Part shown: piece by piece, positions 25,901-30,796 of the stretch
Position numbering within the stretch: position 1 is the first letter of the stretch
Layout: every line of letters begins with the position of its first letter
Assembly: GCA_023430825.1 (NCBI GenBank)
Contig: JAEYYL010000097.1
Span: 1-30,796, forward strand
Source of the DNA: Verrucomicrobiota bacterium
GTDB lineage: Bacteria; Verrucomicrobiota; Verrucomicrobiia; Opitutales; Opitutaceae
Length of the DNA stretch: 30,796 bases
Direction: 5' to 3'
Translations under genes and position numbers: made by a program
The notes under the pieces: generated by a model
Told to the model about the DNA's origin: nothing
The model's input: only the letters and a program-made list of their open reading frames with translations
Databases searched by the model: none

Positions 25901-26676
25901 CGCAGAAAAATGCAGCCGCGGCGCCCTCGCCGCGTTCCGGTGATCAAGCCGCCGCCGCCAATAACGCCACCGCCCCCGACGACTTCTCCTCCGGCGAACG
26001 CCTCGCTTTCGAGAAGGAACTCCTCGGCTTCTACGTCTCCGGTCACCCGATGAACGACTACGCCGGGCTCACCGACGCGATCGACACGTTCCCCGTCGAC
26101 CAGCTTCTCGCGCAGCCCGACCGCTCCGAGTTCCGCCTCTGCGGCATCGTCAGCAACATCGCGAAGCGCCTCTCGAAAAAAGACAACCGCCCGTGGGCCA
26201 GCTTCACGCTCGCCACGAAGTCCGCCTCCGTCCCGCTCAATCTCTTCGCCGACGGCTACGCCAACTACGGCACCGTCCTCGCCGAAAACGCCGTCGTCCT
26301 CGTGCAGGGCAACATCATCGTCGGCACCGAGGGCCCGCGCATCAACGTGAAGGAAGTTTACCCGCTCGAAGCGCAGATCGCCGGCAATATCCGCAAGGTC
26401 GTCTGGCTGCTCCATCCGCAGCATCGCGACCTCGGCACGTTTCTCCACCAGCTCCGCGAAACGCTCGACAAACAATCCGGCGAGACGCGCACCGAGTTCG
26501 CGTTTGTATTCGAAAACCGGATCGCGCCCTTCGCCGAGGCGAGCAACGCGCTCACCTGGAAGGTCAACGCGCCCGCGTTCCAGCGCCTGCGCGCCCACCC
26601 CGCTGTCGCCGGTGTGCAAATTGAAACCCGCCGCCTCGAGCTGAAGCAGGACCGCCGCTGGTCCAAACGCGGCTGA
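22972..26676 (+). CDS. dnaE: DNA polymerase III alpha subunit
   Basis: A 1234-residue replicative polymerase of the DnaE1 type. PHP domain from residue 8 (HLHVHTDYSLLDGA with H10, H12, H14); palm with GPGRGSGAG and the catalytic triad PDFDIDF (D420, D422, D424); fingers with YRPGPM and MGKKDVEAM; helix-hairpin-helix GLAGVKGVGELAAQKIIEE near 880; an Ala-rich linker around 980-1000; an OB-fold domain about 1045-1130; and a short C-terminal domain. Start is GTG 22972; no better ATG exists. Oddity: residues about 835-871 are encoded by an in-frame palindromic repeat (25480-25580) placed just before the IRFGLAGVKGVG motif, in the tip of the region preceding the HhH. There is no frameshift, and the rest is fully conserved, so it should be functional. 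Confidence 0.97.
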   Translation: MPSADPNFVHLHVHTDYSLLDGACRIDRLMKRATELGMKALALTDHGNLYGAIEFYNAAKKAEIKPLIGCELYLVETSRLEKHGRSDDEGKSIFHLGLLARNLTGYQNLLKLVSDAHLRGFYYKPRTDIETLAKHAEGLIGFSGCLASLVPQHLLNDRDEEARAACARFVEIFGRENYFIEIQDHGIPEQIKIIPGLLKLADEFKLHVVCSNDVHYVNNKDAGPHDAMLCIQTGSKIEDEKRMRFSGQEFYLKSRDEMAKVFKEVPESITNTQLVAEMCDLAIPFPKGSERYPRYPLPPEIKSDRSDYLKDLCIAGLRRRYQVDYRDPAHAADPALAQTLIERLDYELSIISKTGFIDYFLVVWDFIHWAKQRDIPVGPGRGSGAGCLVAYLLGITNLDPLRFKLLFERFLNPERVSPPDFDIDFCMRRRGDVINYVREKYGNDCVANIITYGTLGAKMVIRDVSRVHNLPYAEADRLAKMIPDELNITLSDAIAKSAELAGEVARNPVAKKIIDQALVLEGMVRNTGKHAAGIIITDRPLDEFVPLTLQEGDVTVQYDMNAVGKLGLLKMDFLGLKTLTVIDDAVHNIRRTADPKFDIEAVGFEDAKTYELLNSGRTTGVFQLESGGMQNLCRQISLSSIDEIVALIALYRPGPMEWIPDYVRGKKDPSTVTYPHKLLEDVCRETYGIMVYQEQVMEAAKVIAGYTLGGADMLRRAMGKKDVEAMAKERTKFVEGAKRVNNIDEKVANSIFDILNKFAGYGFNKSHSAAYALLSYQTGYLKANYPVQFMAAMLSSELGNSEKVSHFVAECEAMGLTVLGPDVNESRENFTPVISKVPGSEFRVPGSGTPNSELETRNAELGTRNPEPGTAPRASIRFGLAGVKGVGELAAQKIIEERDRNGPFKDFDDFISRVDGRAINKRVLEHLTKTGAFDFSGASRKKLFENIDAAMAASAASARDKAAGQHSFLDMFNEPAPQKNAAAAPSPRSGDQAAAANNATAPDDFSSGERLAFEKELLGFYVSGHPMNDYAGLTDAIDTFPVDQLLAQPDRSEFRLCGIVSNIAKRLSKKDNRPWASFTLATKSASVPLNLFADGYANYGTVLAENAVVLVQGNIIVGTEGPRINVKEVYPLEAQIAGNIRKVVWLLHPQHRDLGTFLHQLRETLDKQSGETRTEFAFVFENRIAPFAEASNALTWKVNAPAFQRLRAHPAVAGVQIETRRLELKQDRRWSKRG
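25480..25580. repeat. In-frame palindromic repeat within dnaE
   Basis: A 101-bp segment built from a GTTCCGGGTTC unit: two direct copies (25480-25490, 25501-25511), a centre made of GAACTCC iterations (about 25514-25533), then inverse copies (25534-25545, 25555-25566, 25570-25580). It encodes a Pro/Gly/Glu/Arg/Asn-rich stretch (KVPGSEFRVPGSGTPNSE and onward) with no stop in the frame used. Confidence 0.9.
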
Positions 26677-26750
26677 GGCGACGTCACGCGTCCGGCCCAA
26701 AAGCCGGTCCGCGCCTCCGCTCGCACCCGCTCCCGCAGCCAACGCAAAAA

Positions 26751-26811
26751 GGAGAACGGACGTCCTCGTCCGTTCTGACCCGCCAACCCACGGACGGGAC
26801 GTCCGTTCTCC
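26751..26811. repeat. REP-like inverted hairpin pair
   Basis: Outer arms GGAGAACGGACGTC (26751-26764) and its inverse (26798-26811). Hairpin 1 is AACGGACG-TCCT-CGTCCGTT (26755-26774) and hairpin 2 is ACGGACG-GGA-CGTCCGT (26790-26806). The stem differs from the 13326 element, yet remains paired on both sides of a TCC-containing loop. Confidence 0.85.
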
Positions 26812-26827
26812 CTGCGAAGTCCCGAGC

Positions 26828-26915
26828 CGGAAATCGCCGGTCGTATCGCTCGTCCGCGCCGTCCTCCGCGACCGCCAGCGCGCATCGCTGGCGGTTTCGC
26901 TTCCGGCGATTTCCG
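26828..26915. repeat. Nested inverted repeat
   Basis: Perfect 13-bp outer arms CGGAAATCGCCGG (26828-26840) and its inverse (26903-26915) enclose a strong inner hairpin CCGCCAGCG-CGCAT-CGCTGGCGG (26872-26894). No T-run follows either end. Structure differs from the two-hairpin elements because the second hairpin lies within the first stem. Confidence 0.7.
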
Positions 26916-27127
26916 ACCGAATCCCCCGCTCCATTTGTCACGGATTCGTCACTTCTGCCGGCGCGCGGCCCGGAATCCGGCCACTCGCGTCTCTTGGTTC
27001 AAGGCGACGCCTGCCGCACCGATGGTGTTCCACGCCCGCGCACGCGCGGGGATGATTCACGCCACCGCTTCGTTGGCGTCCGTCCCTGCTCCCGCGGACG
27101 CGCGAAACGCCATCCAGTCACACCTCC

Positions 27128-28678
27128 ATGAATGCCTTCATCCGCACCGCGAGGTCGGCGCTCTCGTGCGCCCTCGCCGCCTTCGGTTTCGCCGCGTTCT
27201 CGCTGCACGCTTCGGCCGCCTCCGCCGCGCCCACGTTCACCGATCCCACCGTGCGCGAGCTTTCGCTCGACGCCTGCCTCGACGCCGCGCTGCAAAACAA
27301 CCGCCGCCGCCCCGCGTCCCGTTTCGCCGTCGGCGCCGCCGAGGCGCAACACCGGCAGGCCCTTTCCGGCTACTGGCCGCAACTCCAGCTCACCGCCGCC
27401 GCACTCCGCACCGACGAAGCGCCCGACTTCATCGTCCCCGCGATGACCATCGGCGTGCCCGCGCAAACCATCGTCACGCCCGCGTCCACCGCCGTCGTCA
27501 CCGTGCCCGCCGGCGTGCTTGGTCCGACCGCGATCCAGCTGCCCGTCGGCGTGCCCAGCCAGAGCATCTCCACGCCCGCGCAAGCTTTCCAGATTCCCGA
27601 ACAGCGTATCCAGGTGATGGATCCGTCTTCCGCCGCGGGCTCCGTCTCGCTCACGTGGCTGCTCTACGACGGCGGCCTGCGCCGCGGCTACCGCACGCAG
27701 GCCGAGGGCCTCGTCGAAGCCATGAAACAGGAGGCGCGCCGCACCGACCTCGAAATCGCCGACAGCGTCAAACGCATGTATTACGGCGCCGTCCTCGCCC
27801 GCGCCATCCACCGGCTCGGCCTCGACACGCTCGAGCGCATGCAGGCCACGCTCGATCTCACCGAATCGATGTATCAGGGCGGCGGCGGCAAGGTCCAGAA
27901 AACCGACTTCCTCGACAACAAGGTCATCGTTTCCACGCTTCGTTCGCTCGTCTCCCTCCTCGCGAAAAACGAGGCCATGTCGCAGGCCGCGCTCGCCAAC
28001 ACCATGGGCCTGCCCTGGCACGCCAGCATCGCGCCGCAGGCGACCGAGATTCCCTTCGACCCGCTCGCGTCGGAACTCCCCGCGCTCGTCGGCGACGCCT
28101 ATCAGTTCAGCCCCGATTGGAAACGTCTCGAAGCCGGCCTCCACGCCGCCGAGGGCGCCGTGCAAACCGCGCGCAGCGGCCACGCCCCGAAGATCGCGCT
28201 CACCGGCGAACTCCACCGCTGGTGGAACAGCTACGACGCCGGCGCCGCCACCGACGTCAACAAGCAGGGCTGGACCGCCGGCGTCGCCCTCGAACTCCCG
28301 CTCTTCGACGGCTTCCTCACCCGCCAAAAAGTCGCCGCCGCCCGCGCCCGCCTCGCCGAGTTGAAGGAACAGAAAATTCTCCTCCAGGAAGGCCTCGGCC
28401 TCCAGATCAAGGATGCGTTCCTCGGCCTCGCCGCCGCGCGCGATGCGTATCAGGCCACCTTGGACGCGATGAACGCCGCCGAGGAAAACCGCGATCTCAA
28501 CGTCCGCGCCTACCAGAACGAACTCGTCGAAACCGACAAGGTCATCCGAGCCCAGCTCACCGAGGCGTTCATGACCGCGCAGCACCTCAAAATCCGCTAC
28601 GACCACTTCGCGCTGCAATCGCAGCTCGCCCTGATCGTCGGCTCCGAAATCGAGCGCCGCCTCGCTCCGTCGCGCTGA
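27128..28678 (+). CDS. TolC-family outer-membrane efflux protein
   Basis: A 516-residue protein with a signal peptide (residues 1 to about 34). The TolC pattern is clear: LSLDACLDAALQNNRR at the first helix, GYWPQLQLTAA before the first strand, SLTWLLYDGGLRRGYRTQAEG, then long coiled coils, and the duplicated half with GWTAGVALELPLFDGFLTRQKVAAARARL. An unusual stretch of about 65 residues rich in Val, Pro, Thr and Ala (about 100-165) lies where the first extracellular loop should be. No inner-membrane pump or membrane-fusion gene is next to it; the downstream genes (22 bases on) are periplasmic binding proteins. Export partner therefore lies elsewhere or is not a classical pump. Confidence 0.9.
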   Translation: MNAFIRTARSALSCALAAFGFAAFSLHASAASAAPTFTDPTVRELSLDACLDAALQNNRRRPASRFAVGAAEAQHRQALSGYWPQLQLTAAALRTDEAPDFIVPAMTIGVPAQTIVTPASTAVVTVPAGVLGPTAIQLPVGVPSQSISTPAQAFQIPEQRIQVMDPSSAAGSVSLTWLLYDGGLRRGYRTQAEGLVEAMKQEARRTDLEIADSVKRMYYGAVLARAIHRLGLDTLERMQATLDLTESMYQGGGGKVQKTDFLDNKVIVSTLRSLVSLLAKNEAMSQAALANTMGLPWHASIAPQATEIPFDPLASELPALVGDAYQFSPDWKRLEAGLHAAEGAVQTARSGHAPKIALTGELHRWWNSYDAGAATDVNKQGWTAGVALELPLFDGFLTRQKVAAARARLAELKEQKILLQEGLGLQIKDAFLGLAAARDAYQATLDAMNAAEENRDLNVRAYQNELVETDKVIRAQLTEAFMTAQHLKIRYDHFALQSQLALIVGSEIERRLAPSR

Positions 28679-28700
28679 TCCCGCCGCGCTGCCGCCCGGC

Positions 28701-29681
28701 ATGAAAGCCGCCCGTCCACCGTCCGCGCGGTCTCTGCCGCGACTCGCCGCCGCCGCCTTCCTCATCGCGTGCGGCCTGCCCCTCGGTGCCAACACCCCCG
28801 CCGAACCAGAGGTCCTCCGCCTCGGCTTCAGCTATGCCATGTTCACCGGCATCAACGAAAACGACGCCCGCGCTTCCATCAAGACCCTGGCCACCACCAT
28901 CGCCCGCGAACGCCGTATCCCGGCCGATCTCGAGCCCCGCCTTTACGAGGGCGCCGATGCCGCCGAAACCGCCCTCCGCCACGGCGACGTCAACGCCCTC
29001 GGCCTCACCACCATCGAATACTGGCTCATCCGCCGTCACTTGGACTTCGGGCCCTCCTTGATGGCCATCCGCAACGACGACCCCACCGAACGCTACCTCG
29101 TCCTCGCACATCGCAGCGGTGCCATCGCGACCCTCGCCGACCTGCAGCAACACCGTCTCGCCCTCGCCACCGGGCCCCGCATGAGCCTCGCCAGCTTCTG
29201 GCTCGACCTCGAACTCGCTCGCCACCAGCAGCCGCCCGCGGGCGAGCTCCTCGAACGCATCGCCGAGTTCCCCAAACCGTCGAAAGCCGTTCTCGCCGTC
29301 TTCTTCCGCCAGCTCGACGCCTGCGTCGTCACCCGAGCGATGTTCGAAACGATGGTCGAGCTGAACCCGCAGGTCGCCCGCGAACTCCGCATCATCGCCG
29401 AATCGCCTCCCCTCGTCCCGGCTCTCTTCGCGATCAGCGCCTATTTTCCGCCCGATTTTCACGCCAAACTCGTGCGCGAATTCACCGGGCTCCACACCTC
29501 CGTCGCCGGCGAACAGGTGCTCACCATCTTCCAGACCGATCGCGTCGCCTTCCGCCCCGAGTCCGAACTCCAGTCCGCGTTCTCCCTCCTCGAGGACTAC
29601 GCCCGGACTTTCCCCACCGCCAGCGCCGCGCGCTTCGCCGCCTATCGGAATCCGCGCGCCCCGGCGAAACTGCCGCCATGA
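28701..29681 (+). CDS. PhnD/SsuA-like periplasmic binding protein 1
   Basis: A 326-residue protein with a signal peptide (about residues 1-33, ending GLPLGANT). It reads as a two-lobed periplasmic binding protein of the phosphonate/transferrin type: VLRLGFSYAMFTGINENDARASIKTLA at the start, ALRHGDVNALGLTTIEYWLI as the first lobe crossing, YLVLAHRSGAIATLADLQQHRLAL, then AVFFRQLDACVVTRAMFETMVELNPQ. The family usually delivers ligands to ABC importers, but none is encoded nearby, and the partner downstream looks like a membrane sensor. It shares NENDA and VFFR..DAC...ELNPQ with the next gene, so the two are paralogues. ATGA overlap with the next gene. Ligand unknown. Confidence 0.8.
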   Translation: MKAARPPSARSLPRLAAAAFLIACGLPLGANTPAEPEVLRLGFSYAMFTGINENDARASIKTLATTIARERRIPADLEPRLYEGADAAETALRHGDVNALGLTTIEYWLIRRHLDFGPSLMAIRNDDPTERYLVLAHRSGAIATLADLQQHRLALATGPRMSLASFWLDLELARHQQPPAGELLERIAEFPKPSKAVLAVFFRQLDACVVTRAMFETMVELNPQVARELRIIAESPPLVPALFAISAYFPPDFHAKLVREFTGLHTSVAGEQVLTIFQTDRVAFRPESELQSAFSLLEDYARTFPTASAARFAAYRNPRAPAKLPP

Positions 29682-30634
29682 ACCCGCTGCTCTTTCTCGC
29701 CCTCGCGCTCGCCACCGCGCTCCATCCCGCCGCCGTTGCGTCCACCCCCACCGCACCCCTGCGCGAATCCGCCCTCCGCGTCGGCCTCCCCCGCGTCGCC
29801 TTCGGCAATCTCAACGAAAACGACGCCACCGCCGCCTACCGCGCCTTCCTGCGCAGCATGGGCCGCCAGCACGGCTACGCCCTCGAGCCCGAAGTCTCCG
29901 TTTACGACACCGTCCCCCAACTCGACCGCGCCATCCGCTCCGGCCGGCTCCACATGATCGTCACCAACTCCTGGATGCTCCTCACCGGCGGCCTCCAGGA
30001 TGCCGTCGACGTCGTCTTCGTCCCCCTCACCAACCGCGATCCCCTGAAACGTGTGCTGCTCCTCGTCCATCGCGACAGCGGCGCGACCCGCCTCGCCGAC
30101 CTCCACGGTAAATCCGCCCTCATCCTCCTCAACGCCAACGCCACCCTCGGCCGCCCCTGGCTCGAGACTTCCACCCTCGCCGCCGGCCTCGGCTATCCCA
30201 ACGAACTCTTCGACCGCCTCGACACCGTCGCCAAACCCAACGCCGCGATCCTCCCCGTCTTCTTCCGCCGCAGCGACGCCTGCATCGTCGACGACGCCTC
30301 CTTCGCCGTCGCCTGCGAACTCAACCCCCAGCTGCGCCGCGACCTCGTCGTCCTCGCACAATCCGAACCCATGCTCGAGGGCCTCATCTGCCTCAACCGC
30401 ATCGGCTGGGACTCTACCGACCAGCGCGAAGCCCTCCTCGCCAGCCTGCCTCAAACACACGCCGATCCCGCCGGCCGCCAGATCCTCACCCTCTTCCGCA
30501 TCGAGAAACTCGTCCCGTTCGAGTCCCGCCAACTCGACTCCGTCGCCGCCCTCGCCGCCCACCACGCCCAACTCGTCGCCCTCCTCGCCCAAAACGCGCC
30601 GCCCTCGCCACTCCGCGCGCTCACCGCACCATGA
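29678..30634 (+). CDS. PhnD/SsuA-like periplasmic binding protein 2
   Basis: A 318-residue paralogue of the preceding protein. Signal peptide about residues 1-22 (MNPLLFLALALATALHPAAVAS). Shared landmarks: LRVGLPRVAFGNLNENDATAAYRAFLRSM, LDRAIRSGRLHMIVTNSWMLL, LLLVHRDSGATRLADLHGKSA, VFFRRSDACIVDDASF and CELNPQLRRDLVVLAQSEP. Divergence is considerable, so they may bind different ligands or form a heterodimer; that is inference. Start ATG 29678 overlaps the previous stop, and its own stop overlaps the next ATG at 30631, so the three genes are translationally coupled. Confidence 0.8.
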   Translation: MNPLLFLALALATALHPAAVASTPTAPLRESALRVGLPRVAFGNLNENDATAAYRAFLRSMGRQHGYALEPEVSVYDTVPQLDRAIRSGRLHMIVTNSWMLLTGGLQDAVDVVFVPLTNRDPLKRVLLLVHRDSGATRLADLHGKSALILLNANATLGRPWLETSTLAAGLGYPNELFDRLDTVAKPNAAILPVFFRRSDACIVDDASFAVACELNPQLRRDLVVLAQSEPMLEGLICLNRIGWDSTDQREALLASLPQTHADPAGRQILTLFRIEKLVPFESRQLDSVAALAAHHAQLVALLAQNAPPSPLRALTAP

Positions 30635-30796
30635 GCGATTCCTTGTCCAACCCGCCGTTCACCCCGCCACCCGGCCGCTGGCGGATCGGCCTCACCGCGC
30701 GCACCACCCTCCTCGCCTGGCTCGTCGCCACCGCCACCCTGTTCATCTTCGCCCTCGCCATCATCCCCGAGCAGAAACGCACCTTCGTCGACCACC
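30631..30796 (+). CDS. N-terminus of a membrane protein, probably a sensor (3' partial)
   Basis: Only 55 residues are in the window. A Pro-rich cytoplasmic start (MSDSLSNPPFTPPPGRWRIG) is followed by a transmembrane helix (about residues 24-45, ending FALAIIPEQKR) and the beginning of a periplasmic region. This is the usual opening of a sensor kinase or similar signalling protein. The ATGA overlap with the second binding protein suggests a sensor that reads one or both. The catalytic part is outside the window, so a diguanylate cyclase or chemoreceptor is equally possible. Confidence 0.6.
   Translation, partial: MSDSLSNPPFTPPPGRWRIGLTARTTLLAWLVATATLFIFALAIIPEQKRTFVDH

Larger units (their letters stand above)
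26677..27127. other. Gene-free stretch between dnaE and the TolC-family gene
   Basis: About 450 bases with no convincing gene. From left: a small hairpin CCGGC/GCCGG (26692-26707), a possible weak dnaE transcript end without T-run; the REP-like pair at 26751; the nested inverted repeat at 26828; a CRISPR-repeat-like segment at 27025-27058. The promoter of the TolC operon must be here but is not identifiable. Confidence 0.6.

Noticed and set aside
27025..27110. CRISPR array call
   Set aside because: Only one good repeat-like unit, longer than a type I-E repeat, in a GC-rich gap; no spacer series and no cas genes. Kept only as a low-interest observation.

Overview
The window is GC-rich, densely coding bacterial chromosome. 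Gene content suggests the Verrucomicrobiota, probably the Opitutaceae. This is inferred from the style of the genes (adjacent RNase HII and HIII, an S21 gene, an ECF sigma factor next to a Ser/Thr kinase, scarce Shine-Dalgarno signals, abundant intergenic palindromes), not from a phylogenetic marker. There is no rRNA, complete insertion sequence, phage or convincing CRISPR array.

Layout. 2-1439 (+): a tightly packed cluster of a cupin of the mandelonitrile-lyase type (5' end outside the window), an exported cyclophilin-like protein and a hexapeptide acetyltransferase. 1612-1725 (-): tRNA-Gly(GCC) with its terminator. 1871-7342 (-): an exopolysaccharide-type group reading GT-C-like membrane protein, outer-membrane beta-barrel, tyrosine autokinase. 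7450-12431 (-): an NtrC-type response regulator and a soluble PAS histidine kinase, separated by a three-gene cassette of ECF sigma factor, single-pass membrane protein and membrane-anchored periplasmic protein (layout similar to CnrH/CnrY/CnrX). 12571-15739: RNase HII and RNase HIII (-), then mutY (+). 15773-17622 (-): a HEAT-repeat protein, a sugar-phosphate isomerase/epimerase-type TIM barrel and rpsU. 17826-21924 (+): an ECF sigma factor 6 bases before a large kinase-TPR membrane protein, then an unknown protein. 22032-26676 (+): an astacin-like metalloprotease and dnaE. 27128-30796 (+): a TolC-family protein, two paralogous PhnD-like periplasmic binding proteins in ATGA overlap, and the start of a membrane protein that is probably their sensor partner (cut by the window edge).

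Two non-coding themes stand out. First, at least five intergenic gaps carry a 60-76 bp inverted pair of hairpins, and a sixth carries a single hairpin. Stem sequences differ between copies but remain self-complementary, and loops are short, usually containing TCC. I read these as REP-like elements. Second, palindromic repeat material lies in frame inside coding sequence: a 101-bp element in dnaE adds about 36 residues ahead of a conserved motif, and a 25-bp palindrome lies in the GT-C gene. The dnaE case resembles the protein-coding palindromic elements described in Rickettsia and is the most unusual observation here. The TolC/PhnD/PhnD/sensor operon and the sigma cassette set between kinase and regulator are the best candidates for under-described systems.
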